Of a stretch of 64,000 bases of DNA, positions 10,376 through 21,695 are shown in pieces. Source of the stretch: Adiantum capillus-veneris. Taxonomy: Eukaryota > Streptophyta > Polypodiopsida > Polypodiales > Pteridaceae. Within the stretch, counting starts at the first letter, position 1; the number at the start of each line of letters is the position of its first letter. The position numbers and the translations under genes were made by a program. The stretch is taken from the NCBI GenBank assembly GCA_014529385.2, contig CM043953.1, positions 85,406,342 to 85,470,341 on the forward strand, in the 5' to 3' direction. The notes under the pieces are model-generated. The model searched no databases. It saw nothing but the letters and a program-made list of their open reading frames with translations, and was not told where the DNA came from.

Positions 10376-12979
10376 ATGGATGACATCCTTCCAATTGTCG
10401 ACGTAAACATAAAAGGAAAGAGGGTTGGAAACACCTACATTGATGGAGGTGCACAAATCTGTGTAATGAGCGAAGCTATGATGCTTCGATTAGGGCTGGA
10501 GGTTGACAGGCCTTCTCCATGCAAGGCAAAGATGGCAAACAATGCAAAAGTAAAGTGTGTGGGTGTGGTAAGTGTCGTGAAAATCAAAGCTTTCAACACT
10601 GAGGTAGAGGTAGATGTTTTTGTAATGCCTACTAAGGGGGAGGGCTATCCACTAATTTTGCGAAGGCCATGGTTGATGGCCATGAAGGCAAAACAGGACT
10701 GGGGTACTGGCCTTCTACGCATGACCGGTAAGAAAGGGGAGACAATCTACTACGACATGAGGATTGGCAAGCAGAAGCAAATGAATCTGGAAACATCGGC
10801 AGATGAAACCACTAGCGAATCTTCCAGTTCTGAGGAGGATACCACATCCACGGACGAAAGTGACAGTTCCATTGATGTGATGGGTATCATTATGAAGGAT
10901 CCACAAAGGGTAATCACAACTGGTGATCCATCACCAAAAGGGCAACCCAATGAAGAGGAGAGCAAATCACCTGGCCTAGGAGGAAGTAGGTTGAAGGGTA
11001 TGTTGTCTACGGAATTAACACTTGAGGAGAAAGATAGTTTTTTGCAAATGTTGATGGGATTTCCTAACCTGTTCATTGACAACTATGAAAGAATCACAGG
11101 CATTACAGTGGTGGAACATCATATTAAGCTGAAGGAAGGGGTAAAACCAGTTGTGCAAAAGCTACAACGACTGGGGGTCATACAAGAAAAGGCACTCTTG
11201 GCCGAGGTAAGGAAACTGCTGGAGGCGGGATTCATCTATCCTGTAGAAAACTCAGAATGGGTGTCACCCGTAGTGGTGACGCCTAAAAAGAATGGTAAGT
11301 GGAGGGTCTGTGTTGACTACAAACCACTAGATGCAGCTACAAAGAGAGACCACTTTCCTCTCCCTTTCTTGGATGAAATTCTGAATGAAGTAGCGGGTTT
11401 TGAATGCTATACCATCTGTGATGGTTATTCTGGATACTTTCAAATACGCATAGCCTTGGAGGATCAGCTAAAAACCACTTTTATCACACCATGGGGTTAT
11501 TTTGCATACAGGGTTGTGCCATTTGGTCTCACAAATGCACCTGCCACATTCCAAAGGTATGTCACATATGTTTTTCAACCGTTCTTTGGAACATCCATAA
11601 GAGTGTTCATTGATGATTTTTGTATATATAGCTCCCGTATTTCACATTTAGAAAAGGTAATTGAAGGTTTGGCCAGGTTGCAGAGCCTAGGTGGGAAGTT
11701 AAATGTGGATAAATGTCACATTGGGGAGAGTAAAGTCATTCTACTAGGCCATGAAATTTCAGCAAGAGGTATCAACGCCGACCCAAGTAAGGTGTCCGCA
11801 CTCATAGCCCTACCTTCACCAACGACCGCACGTCAACTGGTCTCTTTTCTACAGAAGGTGAGGTACTTAAGTAGATTCATACATCTACTATCACAACCTA
11901 TTCTACCACTGCAACAACTCACTCAAAGATCAACTTTCACTTGGGACGAGGAAAGCGAACATCACTACAACAAGGTAAAGGAGGTCTTAGCCACTCTGCC
12001 AACTATCTCACCACCTAAGTGGGATGAAAATTTCTATGTCACCTCAAGTGTTGGTGATGACTCATTGGGGGCTGTGCTACTCCAAAAGGATACGAAGACA
12101 TCTTTCATGAGGCCAATCTACTTCTCTAGTCGAATGATGACAGCAGGAAAGAAAGATTTCACCCATGTGGAACACTTAGTCCTAGCTCTTAGATTTGCAA
12201 CTACAAAGTTTAGGTCATATTTGCTGCCTAAGCAATTTGTGATTCTAACCACGGATGAAATATTTCCCTATGTTGTACAACACATGGATGTGTCTGCTAG
12301 AATTACTAAATGGCTAGTTCGTGTGCAAGAGTTTGACTACACGGTACAGGTAGAAAGCACGACAAGGGCAAGTTTGGGGGGACTCATGACCTACCAAGTC
12401 TTTGAAGGGAAGGAGAAGCAATCTAAGGAAGGAGAAGTCCGATTACCTCTAGTACCACCGATGGTAGAAGGAGCATACTCTCTCTACTTTGATGGAGCCT
12501 ACAAGCGAGCGTCCGACAAAGCAGCTGCAGGCATAGTGGTCTTTGATGACAAAGGGACAAAGGTATTTTCGTTGGGCCAATTGTTAGATTCACATTCTAA
12601 CAATGAAGCTGAGTATGCAGCACTAACCAAGGGTCTACAATGGTGCGTCTCACAAGGTGTACAATGCCTTAATGTATTTGGGGATGCTCTACTTCTGGTA
12701 AGGCAAGTAAATGGAGCATGGACATGCAAGAATCCTAGTTTAAGGACTCACTTAAGTGGTGTAAAAACCTTGTTGGGCAAGTTTGAAGAAGTTCAAATAC
12801 ACCATATCCCAAGGGCTCAAAACCAAGAAGCAGATGCCCTAGCAAGTGAAAGACTACAAGAAGTGGTGGTTGGAGCAATAAAACTAAAGCTCCCTCTATT
12901 TCAAGGAAGTGATGCCTTGCCTGACATCATGCATTTTTTGGAAACAAGGGAATGCCCATTAGATTTAACAAAGGGATAG
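10376..12979 (+). CDS. pol: Tat-1 pol: protease, reverse transcriptase, RNase H, second RNase H
   Basis: This long open frame of 867 codons is intact. Residues about 15-130 are an aspartic protease with active site YIDGGAQICVM (DGG in place of DSG/DTG, as in several plant gypsy groups). Residues about 240-440 are the RT, with [35 protein letters not shown] and catalytic VFIDDF. Residues about 540-670 are the gypsy RNase H. Residues about 695-835 are a second RNase H with YFDGAYKRA, NNEAEYAAL, FGDALLLV and NQEADALAS supplying the D-E-D-D set. The frame ends at TAG 12977, which cuts it from integrase; the next codons (KQWLTRKATRYRL) continue in frame, so this is a stop mutation inside one polyprotein. 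Confidence 0.92.
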   Translation: MDDILPIVDVNIKGKRVGNTYIDGGAQICVMSEAMMLRLGLEVDRPSPCKAKMANNAKVKCVGVVSVVKIKAFNTEVEVDVFVMPTKGEGYPLILRRPWLMAMKAKQDWGTGLLRMTGKKGETIYYDMRIGKQKQMNLETSADETTSESSSSEEDTTSTDESDSSIDVMGIIMKDPQRVITTGDPSPKGQPNEEESKSPGLGGSRLKGMLSTELTLEEKDSFLQMLMGFPNLFIDNYERITGITVVEHHIKLKEGVKPVVQKLQRLGVIQEKALLAEVRKLLEAGFIYPVENSEWVSPVVVTPKKNGKWRVCVDYKPLDAATKRDHFPLPFLDEILNEVAGFECYTICDGYSGYFQIRIALEDQLKTTFITPWGYFAYRVVPFGLTNAPATFQRYVTYVFQPFFGTSIRVFIDDFCIYSSRISHLEKVIEGLARLQSLGGKLNVDKCHIGESKVILLGHEISARGINADPSKVSALIALPSPTTARQLVSFLQKVRYLSRFIHLLSQPILPLQQLTQRSTFTWDEESEHHYNKVKEVLATLPTISPPKWDENFYVTSSVGDDSLGAVLLQKDTKTSFMRPIYFSSRMMTAGKKDFTHVEHLVLALRFATTKFRSYLLPKQFVILTTDEIFPYVVQHMDVSARITKWLVRVQEFDYTVQVESTTRASLGGLMTYQVFEGKEKQSKEGEVRLPLVPPMVEGAYSLYFDGAYKRASDKAAAGIVVFDDKGTKVFSLGQLLDSHSNNEAEYAALTKGLQWCVSQGVQCLNVFGDALLLVRQVNGAWTCKNPSLRTHLSGVKTLLGKFEEVQIHHIPRAQNQEADALASERLQEVVVGAIKLKLPLFQGSDALPDIMHFLETRECPLDLTKG

Positions 12980-14255
12980 AAGCAATGGCTGACGCGGAAG
13001 GCCACAAGGTATCGACTCATCAATGACGGTTTGTACTGTAAGGGTAAGGACCAAATACTCAGGAAGGTCCCTCTCTCTCAGGAAATCACGGGAGTAATTG
13101 CTAGTTGTCACGATGGGGTTTGTGGTGGTCACTTTGCCCTAGACATAACAAGTAGGAAAATCTTGCAGGCAGGCTTCATATGGCCTAGCCTCAACCGTGA
13201 TGTACACCATTGGTGCAAAACGTGTAAGTTGCGTCAAAAGGCCGGCACTAGGTCACTTATGCCTGAACCACAGACACCTATTCTCTCATATGGCCCATTT
13301 GAAAAATTGGGGTATCGATGCCATTGGGCCATTACCTAGGGCCAACTCAGGAAAATTCTACATTATCATGGGGGTCGACTACATGACTAGATGGGCAGAG
13401 GCTACAACCACCACTAGAATCACAGCGGTAGAGGTAGCTAAATTTCTCTACGAGCACATATGCTGTAGGTTTGGCACACCTTTAGAGATCATCTTTGATA
13501 GAGGGCTAGGTTTCAGAGCAGACTTGGTAGGAGAATCAATGCAGAAACTGGGCATTACAAGGAGGCACTCTTCACCATATTACCCTCAATGTAATGGCCT
13601 AGTTGAAAAGGTAAATGGAATGGTTTCTAAAATTATTACCAAGCAGGTAAACAATCATCCTGGAGACTGGGATAAGTATCTACTACCAGCTTTATGGGCC
13701 TACAGAACTTCATTTCGTACATCCTTGGGATTCACACCGTATCATCTAGTATTTGGTAAGGAAGCAATCTTGCCCATTGAAGTGCAACTACAAAGTCTCA
13801 GAGTAATGGCAAGCCAGCTTCAACAGCCCAACATGCATTTGAGAGACCACATCATCAGCTTGGAAAGACTGCAGCTGGACACAGAAGAAGCAATAAATTA
13901 TTATGCAGCACAAGCAGAGCATAGACGGCTTAGTTTTAACGAGCATCTCCGGAAAAAAGAATTGAAGAAAGGAATGTTGGTGCTCCGCTACGACAATCGT
14001 TTTGACACGCGCAAGGATAAGAAACTCCTACTCCGATGGGAAGGTCCTTTCATCGTCAGGAAAAAGTATGTCAATGGAAGCTACCAGCTTATGGAGGCTG
14101 ATGGAAAACTTCATAAAACCAGGGTAAATGGTTGGCGACTTAAACCTTATTTTTTTCGATTTGACCAGGCTCCACCAATTGACATTCCAGATGAGGACAC
14201 ACCATCATCCCCCACCTCCGACGATAATGATCAAACAGATGAGCTAGAGACATGA
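12980..14255 (+). pseudogene. Tat-1 integrase with one frameshift
   Basis: The N-terminal zinc-binding domain shows the late HHCC elements HDGVCGGH and CKTCK (13105-13235). The catalytic core carries DAIGPLPRANSGKFY, FDRGLGF and NGLVEKVNG, giving the D-D-E residues. After the core come YRTSFRTSLGFTPYHLVFGK and a C-terminal LRYDNRFDTRKDK-LLRWEGPFIV domain. A single extra G in the run at 13309-13312 breaks the frame between EKLG and DAIGPL. The C terminus ends TDELET at 14255, just before the polypurine tract. The enzyme would have inserted the cDNA. Confidence 0.87.
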
Positions 14256-14266
14256 ATGTCTCTAGC

Positions 14267-14283
14267 CAAAAGGGGATGGCTAA
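14267..14283 (+). promoter_or_regulatory. Polypurine tract of Tat-1
   Basis: AAAAGGGGATGGCTAA directly precedes the 3' LTR start TGATGGGGGC. Purine-rich tracts in this place prime plus-strand DNA synthesis. Tat-2 has GGGGGAGGGCTAA and Tat-3 has CCGGGGGCTAG at the matching position. Confidence 0.7.
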
Positions 14284-15608
14284 TGATGGGGGCTGTTCAA
14301 AAGCCAAGCTCCCATACCCCTCTTCTCTCGTCCCCACCCCATGAAAACCCCCTCTTAGGGAGGGAGTGATAAAAGGCATTAGAAAAAAGTAAGAAAAAAT
14401 AAATAAAGTATGATTATGTAAATATATAAGAAAGATAAAATAGGCCACCTCATGCCTACGGGGTAGCCCATCCCCACCTTGCCTCCTTTTTCTTCACTGT
14501 TGCCCCGTCGGGTGTCCCTTTTCCTCTCCTCCACTCAAAAGGTCAACCCCCTCTCTCTTCCCCTTGTCCTTTCTCCTTTCTCTCTCCCCTCAAGCTTCCC
14601 CACCTCTTACCAATAATGCATTATAACTCACCAATAATGCACCCTAACTCACATGCAACTTACCCTATCTTCCAAAATAGTATACCCCACCCCCTCTTTC
14701 TCTCTCCTATCATATCCCATGACCCAAATACCCCCCTCTCTCTCTAAAGGGCGCCATGTCTCTTGTCTTGTAGCTAAATAACCTCCCCCACACTCACACA
14801 CACTCAGTTTCACTGAAAAAGGTGCCCACAGACCCATCCCCACCCGGTGGTTACCTGATTTTTCTTGTGTTCACACACATCTGCACACAGATTCACCTCT
14901 GAACACACTCCCCTCTCTCCCCTCTTGTAATTACTTTATTCTCCATGTCACCTCTCACTTTTTCAACCCATCTCTCTCTCTTAGTCTCTCTCTCATGAGA
15001 CTCCTGTTCTGGTACATATACACACAGCTAGACAAGTGGGGCCCATAGTCACATGGCCTATGTAGATAATGATTTCTTCATTTCTAAATTCTAGAATTTC
15101 TCCCCCCTCCTCCCCTATATAAAGAGGGGTCACCATCACACTAAGGACACACACCATCACCAAAGAGTACACTATGCACTGTGTGTGCCTAGTGCACACA
15201 CACACACACACACCCACACCATCACCATCACCATCACCGCAATCACCATGCTCGTCTTGAGCATGACCTCTACACCCTTGGGCTATGGAAGATGAAGGGA
15301 AACTAAATAAAGGATGATGGCCATAACCCTCGTGCGAGTCTTCGCCATCAACTCCCACCTATCCGCCATGTGCTCTACCACTCTCTCCCTTCTCATTCCC
15401 CTACCCTATGCTCCCCATTTCATCGCCTTATTCTCTAAATAAAGCTTGAGGTTTTGTGAGTATGTTTTCTTGCAATGTTTTGCCCATGAGAGGTGTGCGG
15501 AATCGCCACCTAATCTTGTGTTTGGAGTGAGCTTGTGTATGTGTGAAGGGTGTGCGGATTCGCCATCCTTTTGTGGTGCCTAAGTACTAAGCTGTTATAC
15601 CCCCTCCC

Positions 15609-15655
<47 letters not shown>

Positions 15656-15815
15656 TGATCTCATTCCCTTTCCTCTTCATCATTACTCCCAAGCATCCAT
15701 CTCTCTTGGATGAAAACTTTGTTATGGTGGTGTGTTATTTGTGTCCTAGCCGCTGAAGCTAGGTGGTGCCTCTGTTTGCTTTACCATGACAGGCTCGAGG
15801 CGCTCCATTCGGTCC
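14284..15815 (+). repeat. Tat-1 3' LTR, right end truncated
   Basis: This is homologous to 6430-8025 from the first base to CTCCATTCGGTCC (15803-15815), then satellite begins (ACAATTCAGGCTTTTG). The last ~60 bp of the LTR, including its CA end, are missing. TATA (15116), AATAAA (15438) and (CT)n (about 15610-15653) are kept. Confidence 0.93.
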
Positions 15816-16606
15816 ACAATTCAGGCTTTTGCTCTAATGACCAAGTGGTGGATCTTTGATGCACCTACTTTCCAATTCTTAGTCTAAATGGCCATGTGGT
15901 GGATCTAGGATCTACTCATCCCACAAACATTGTGTAAAATTACAAGTGTTATGATGGCCAAGTGATGAATGTACCTAACATTAAGACATGGATACAATGG
16001 CCAAGTGGTGGATCTAGCAGACACCAACAATTGGATCCACAATTCAAGTATTTGTTATAATCTCCAGGTGGTCAATCCTTGATGCATCTAATTACCATGC
16101 TTAGTCTAAATAGCCAAATGGTGGATCCAGCATCTACTCATCCCATAAACATTGTGTATAAATACAAGTGTAATGATGCCAACTGTTGATTGCACCTAAC
16201 TTTAACACATGGTTAGAATGGCCAAGTGGTGGATCTTTGATGCAGCTACTTCCATATTCTTAGTCTAAATGGCCAATTGTTGGATTTAGGATCTACTCAT
16301 CCCACAAACATTGTGTAAAATCACAAGTGTTATGATGGCCAAGTGATGATTGCACCTAGCTTTAAGACATGGTTAGAATGGCCACATGGTGGATCTTTGA
16401 TGCACCTACATCCGAATTCTAAGTTTAACTCGTCAAGTGGTGGATCTAGGATCTACTCATCCCATAAACGTTGTGTAAAATCACAAGGGTTCTGATGGCC
16501 AAGTGTTGAATGCACCTAACTTTAAGACATGGTTAGAATGGCCAAGTGGTGGATCTAGGAGACACCAACAATTGGATCCACAATTCAAGCCTTCGGGATA
16601 ATGGAA
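15816..16606 (+). repeat. Satellite array, block 3
   Basis: Three to four units of the 223 bp satellite lie between Tat-1 and Copia-1. The left edge starts in the ACAATTCAAGCC sub-unit, whereas block 2 stopped after CCAAGTGGTGG, so the array phase is not continuous across Tat-1. The right edge reads ATAATGGAAAAGTA, the target of Copia-1. Confidence 0.92.
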
Positions 16607-16611
16607 AAGTA

Positions 16612-16653
16612 TGAAGGAGTACAAGCGGAAGTGTGACGCGAGAGAGAGTGCGT
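16612..16653 (-). repeat. Copia-1 3' LTR remnant
   Basis: TGAAGGAGTACAAGCGGAAG and the following GTGTGACGCGAGAGAGAGTG match the inner end of the 5' LTR at 21696. Homology then stops and the 3' untranslated region begins, so about 150 bp of the LTR is gone although the outer boundary and target duplication are intact. Confidence 0.85.
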
Positions 16654-16726
16654 CCAATGTGGTACTTTAAGTGTGAGAGAAGCTACTATACAAGCTAATA
16701 TACAAGAGATGTAGAGAAGTGATGTA

Positions 16727-19275
16727 CTACCCGACACCTAACTGCTTGCGAAAATGCGCAAAGCTCTCTGAGGGAAGTCCTTTTGTAAGTAGATCAGCAG
16801 GATTTTCTGTGGTGTGAACTTTGACCCTGATGAAATGATACTTCTCATCCACATGCTTTGTCTTTGAGTGATAAACTGGATTGCAAGCCAATTGTAAAGC
16901 ACTTTGACTATCACAATATAACACAGGCATCTCTTCTTTGATTCCCAAATCTGCTACTAGTCGATTAAGCCAAATTGATTCTTTGCATGCCTCTGATGCT
17001 GCAACATATTCAGCCTCTGTAGTAGACTGAGTAACACAATCTTGTAATCTAGAACGCCATGATACTACTCCACCAGCCAATGTAAAGACATACCCTGACG
17101 TAGACCTTCGGTTGTCTAAGTCACCTGCATAATCTGAGTCTGTAAAACCCTTTACACTTAGCTCCTAACTCCCAGAGCATATACGCATACTCTTTGTAGC
17201 TTTCAGGTATCTCAATATTCCTTTCACTGCCTCCCAATGTTTCTTGCCTGGGTTTGACATGTATCGACTTACTACTCCCACTGCAAATGCAATGTCTGGG
17301 CGAGTAGCAATCATTGCATACATCAAACTACCCACTGCAGACGCATATGGAATCTTATCCATTTCAGCCTGTTCTTCCTCAGACACAGGACAATCTTGTT
17401 TGCTAAGTTTCACATATGGTGGCAATGGAACACTCAGTGCCTTTCCCTTCTCCATATTGAAACATTGCAAAACCTTGTCAATATACTCTGTTTGAGATAA
17501 CCAAATCAACTTCTTTGATCTGTCTCTCTCAATGCGCATACCAAGTATATGACTTGCCTCACCCATGTCTTTCATGTCAAACGATTTTTCCATCTTTGAC
17601 TTCAAAGCTGAAATTTCTTCCAAGTGCTTGCCAGCAACCAACATGTCATCCACATACAAAATAAGGATCAGCCAACTACCATCCTTAGCCTTCTTTGTAT
17701 ATAGACAGTGATCGAACTCACTACGTTTGTAGCCTTGAGAAAGCATAAACTTGTGGAATTTATGGTACCATGCCCTCGGTGATTGTTTTAAGCCATAAAG
17801 ACTCTTTAACAACTGGCATACCCAATCTTCCTTTCCTTTCTCAACAAACCCTTCTGGCTGCTGCATGTAAATTTCCACATCTAAATCACCATGCAAGAAT
17901 GCTGTCTTGACATCCATTTGGTGCAACACCAAATCTAATATGTCAGCCAATGCAAGAAAGCATCTCAATGTAGTCATCTTGACCACCGGAGAGAAGACTT
18001 CATCAAAGTCAATGCCTTGTTCTTGCTTAAAGCCCTTGGCAACAAGCCTTGCTTTGTACTTTGGCTGACTATCATGAGCGGTGATCTTATACCTGTAAAC
18101 CCATTTACAAGGTATAGCGTTTTTGCCCTGTGGTAATTTAACTAGCTTCCATGTCCTGTTTTTATGCAGAGCTGTCATCTCTGACTGCATGGCCAATTTC
18201 CAATTCCCGGAGTCCTTCATTTGCACTGCTTCCTTGTAACATGAAGGCTCATTGCAATCATTCAACATGACATAGTTCATAGATGGAACAAACCTATCAG
18301 GAGGTCGCGTGACACCCAGATCTACGCACAATAGGTGGCTCAGGCTCAGCCACAACCTGTGGTTCCACTCTATCCTGTCCTTGCTCCTCTTGAGCCGTGA
18401 CATTTTGTCTTGCACGTGCAGTTCCATCTTCTTGGCAGACAACTCTTCTAATCTCCTCAACCCTCTCTGGTTTAGAATGATATTTGGATTCATTAAAGTG
18501 AACATCATTGCTGCGGACAACCTTTTTGGATTCGGGATCCCAAAGTCTGTACCCCATCTCATGAGAATTACCTCACAACCAAAGACTCTGAGATGCTTGT
18601 ATGAGGGCACCTTGCCTGACCATACCATCTCTGGCTGTGAATCCTTCTGCAAAACCTTGCTAGGAGATCTATTTACAAGATGAACAGCTGTTGATACAGC
18701 TTCAGCCCAAAACCCATTTGGCAGCTGTGCATTAGACAACATACTTCTGACCTTCTCTTGTATGGTCCTATTCATCCTCTCAGCAACACCATTTTGAGGA
18801 GGATTGTAAGGAGCAGTAAGTTCACGTTTTATACCTTTTGACTCACAAAAGTCCTTAAAGGCCTTTGAAACATACTCTCCACCATTGTCAATGCGTAAGC
18901 ATTTAAGCTTCTTGCCACTCTGATTCTCCACAAGTGTCACAAAAGCTTTGAAAACACTAAACGCTTCATCCTTGTGCTTGAGAAATTAAACCCATACTTT
19001 CCTCAAGTAATCATCTATAAATGTCATAAAGTAAGAAGCTCCCCCTAGAGATACGTTAGGCATAGGTCCACACAAATCACTATGAACAAGTGCCAACTGT
19101 GTATCTCTTCTACTTCTTCTATGATTATGTGGCTGCTGTGTTTGCTTACCATATAGACAATGTTCACAGAATTCAAAATCATTAAATGAAAAGCCAGGCA
19201 ATAACCAGAACGAGACAAGATTTCCATTCCCTTCTTGGACATATGTCCTAACCGGCTATGCCAAAAAGAAATGTT
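16727..19275 (-). pseudogene. pol: Copia-1 pol: integrase, reverse transcriptase, RNase H
   Basis: The integrase zinc region (WHSRLGHMSKKG, CEHCLYGKQTQ) is at 19140-19270, and the core (HSDLCGPM, FIDDY, RIDNGGEY, PYNPPQNGVAERMNRT) at 18700-19120. RT follows with CKWVYRYKITA, VFSPVVKMTTLR, MDVKTAFLHGDL and catalytic ILYVDDMLVAG. RNase H (FTDSDYAGDLDNRRSTSGY, QSTTEAEYVA, CDSQSALQLA) ends at 16727. Stops occur at about 17165 and 18989; a frameshift lies near 19200. Between about 18300 and 18560 the true frame is the one reading GYRLWDPESKKVVRSNDVHF; the other frame stays open there by chance. Confidence 0.87.
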
Positions 19276-19278
19276 CCG

Positions 19279-20598
19279 CTACTCGGTTACATTGATTACA
19301 TTTTTAGAGACATTTGATACATAAATCATGTAAAATCCTCCAGACTTTACTCCATGTGCTACTGTCATAGAACCCTTGGATATCTTCCACATGTTCTGTC
19401 CAAAAGTGGTGACGTAGCCAGCATCATCAAGTAAACGTGTGCTGATCAAGCTCTTTGTAATTGCGGGAACATGTCTCACATTCTTCAGCGTGAAAGAAGA
19501 GCCATTCTGAAACTTCAATTGAACATCTCCAACACCTAAGATCTCGCATGTCTGCCCATTGCCTAGCCGAACATGATCTTTAGTGGTCACATAAGAGGTA
19601 AACCACTCCTTGTTTGGAGACACATGAAGTGATGCCCCTGAGTCTACAATCCAGTCACTCAGTGCATTTCCATCAGATGCTGTAAGAAGAGCTGAGTCCA
19701 TTGTATTCTTCAAGAAGTAGATGTCTCCTGACACTAGACTGTCATCCTCTGCAACAGTGTTTGTCACATTTATTTCTTGGATCTTCAGTGAGGACTTGTT
19801 CTTCTCACCATGGTCTTCAGCTTTCTCTTTGCCTTTTTTTTCTTTCCATTCTCTGCATTCTCTTTTCATGTGACCTTTCTTGCCACAATGGTAGAATTCT
19901 ATGTCACTCTTGCCTTTAGCACTGCGAGACTTTCTACGAGACTGATTCCTCTTTCCACCTTTGTACTTTTCTTTGGTCCTTCCCCTGACAACTAAGGCTG
20001 TTCCTTTGCCTTTGTCCATTGTCTTTCTATTGGTTTCTTCAGTAAGCAGACTTCCTTCTACACCTGCTATGTTCAAACCATCTGGTGGTGCAGAATTACT
20101 CAAAGCTGTGCAGAAAGTGTCCCAACTTTCCGGCAATGTGATCAACAAGAACATAGCTCTAACAGGTTCATCAAACTTGACACCTTGAGCTGACAAGTGA
20201 CTATAGATTGTGTTGAATTCATTCAGATGATTGGACATAGGTGTCCCTTCTTTCATCTTCAAGTCAATAAGCTTCTTAAGCCAGTATACCTGTGAAGCTG
20301 CACTCTGCTTCTCATAAAGATCACTCAGCTTTAACCATGCTTGATAAGCCGACATCTCGTCTGCTACATTGAAGTAAACGCTTTCTGCCAAAGTCAGCAT
20401 AATGGTAGAAAGTTCCAATTCATCCATTTCGCTCCATTCATCTTCGTCCATATCTTCTGGTTTTATCCCCTTGAGCTTTATAGGTTTTATCTGGTTCTTT
20501 TGTACCAACACGTGCCAAATCTGCTTCTTCCACAATGGGAAATTGGTTCCATCCAGCTTCTTGATATTGTAAAGAGCAGTGTCCTGTGATCCAGCCAT
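19279..20598 (-). CDS. gag: Copia-1 gag-protease
   Basis: This intact frame of 439 codons starts MAGSQDTALYNIKKLDGTNF, a typical copia Gag opening. Residues about 30-170 resemble the copia Gag domain (LWKKQIWHVLVQ, LKKLIDLKM, HLNEFNTI). A nucleocapsid knuckle is at about residue 235, but its first cysteine is replaced (FYHCGKKGHMKREC). The protease has WIVDSGASLHVSP at about residue 315 with the DSG active site. The frame ends at a TAG (19276-19278) after VINVTE, and integrase continues beyond it in the same frame, so the stop is probably a mutation within one polyprotein. Confidence 0.88.
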   Translation of the reverse strand: MAGSQDTALYNIKKLDGTNFPLWKKQIWHVLVQKNQIKPIKLKGIKPEDMDEDEWSEMDELELSTIMLTLAESVYFNVADEMSAYQAWLKLSDLYEKQSAASQVYWLKKLIDLKMKEGTPMSNHLNEFNTIYSHLSAQGVKFDEPVRAMFLLITLPESWDTFCTALSNSAPPDGLNIAGVEGSLLTEETNRKTMDKGKGTALVVRGRTKEKYKGGKRNQSRRKSRSAKGKSDIEFYHCGKKGHMKRECREWKEKKGKEKAEDHGEKNKSSLKIQEINVTNTVAEDDSLVSGDIYFLKNTMDSALLTASDGNALSDWIVDSGASLHVSPNKEWFTSYVTTKDHVRLGNGQTCEILGVGDVQLKFQNGSSFTLKNVRHVPAITKSLISTRLLDDAGYVTTFGQNMWKISKGSMTVAHGVKSGGFYMIYVSNVSKNVINVTE

Positions 20599-21681
20599 AG
20601 CTACGCTTCACAGTAGTTTACTTTCCTGGGAAAAATTCGGCAAAGTTTTCCCTGTAAACTGACCTCTGAACCAATATCAACCTGTCAAATGAACCAAGAA
20701 AGCTTCAGATTCTGCATAAATTTTGGTAGAGTCTCCTTTGTAAAATGGCTCTGGTGTACTCAAAAACAGACCAAAAACAGCTCAAAAAACACTGTCTCTC
20801 TGACAGTGTAAGCTGCGAGTAAACCTGTCCTGCACCTGTACTGTCTCTCACTGTCCTGTCACTATCCTGTAAGCATAGACTGTGACAATGCCTTAACGGC
20901 AGTAAAGCAAAGATGCAATCCCAACTGTCTAACTCACAGTAAATACATCCTAGCTGCCTATCTAAGGGTGCTCGAGGGATCGCTCCAAGACCTGTATCAC
21001 CGAAAGGATCTCAACATTCGAGAATCCCCCAGCTCAATAAAACCTCACTCAACCCTCAACAAAGGATGCAGTAAATCTGACAATACATAGACTTTCCACA
21101 AAGTCATACATCCACAAATTTCCCACTGTATGTTGTAACCGGTGCGGCAGTTGTTTGCTGCGTGACTCACAGCCAGCAAACCCTCAACAGACATACATCA
21201 TCTCTGACAATACATCCCATGTGGAAGGACCTGCAATGTCAGGATGAAATCTAGAATATCAAGCAGCAAACACAAGCTACCTGATGAACTAGTGGATGTC
21301 GCCTACAGTCTATGTGTAGATGCGTCCGTGTCGTATGTGACACGCCTCCAAGAATTGTGAGCGTCCTTCGATGTGTAGACAGCCACAAATCAACACTCTG
21401 GGAGTGTCGATATCCTCAGCACCTGCAGTCATAGGCCAAAAACCCCCAAATTTGCAGAGTCGGATCTGCACCCGTTGACACCACGTAGTCGAAAATGGCC
21501 TGCGTAGACCTTTGTCGAAGCCGAACCGTGGCCGAGATGATCTCAGAATGAATTTCTGACAACACCAAGGCCTTCGGTTGCTCCCACGAGATTTGGGGCC
21601 GTGTCTTTGCCTGTCGAATTTCACTCCAATCTGAGCTGGTGACTCTAGCCTCCTGCAGTGCTGTCCCGAGCCTCGATCTGA
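20599..21681 (-). other. Copia-1 untranslated leader
   Basis: About 1.1 kb lies between the primer-binding site and the gag start. No protein similarity is recognised and open frames are short. The plus strand has several CTGTC-rich short repeats near 20800-20870 (CTGTCTCTCTGACAGTG, CTGTCCTGCACCTGTACTG). Confidence 0.6.
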
Positions 21682-21693
21682 GCTCTGATATCA
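21682..21693 (-). promoter_or_regulatory. Primer-binding site of Copia-1 (initiator-Met tRNA type)
   Basis: On the - strand the sequence is TGATATCAGAGC, differing by one base from TGGTATCAGAGC, the usual site complementary to the 3' end of plant initiator-Met tRNA. It lies two bases from the LTR end. Confidence 0.85.
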
Positions 21694-21695
21694 GT

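Larger units (their letters stand above)
6430..15815 (+). mobile_element. Tat-1: Ty3/gypsy LTR retrotransposon, nearly complete
   Basis: Two long LTRs (6430-8025 and 14284-15815) bracket a primer-binding site, a pre-gag ORF, gag, protease, RT, RNase H, a second RNase H and integrase. RT before integrase defines Ty3/gypsy. A second, archaeal-type RNase H after the first marks the Tat lineage (Ogre/Retand relatives). The LTRs differ by only scattered substitutions plus microsatellite length changes, so the insertion is fairly recent. Stops in gag and two 1-nt frameshifts inactivate it. The right LTR lacks its last ~60 bp and no target duplication is seen. Confidence 0.93.

Noticed and set aside
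18297-18683. Reading the long minus-strand Copia-1 frame straight through 18300-18560, or a plus-strand gene there
   Set aside because: The conserved copia sequence GYRLWDPESKKVVRSNDVHF is in another minus-strand frame, so the open readthrough is accidental.
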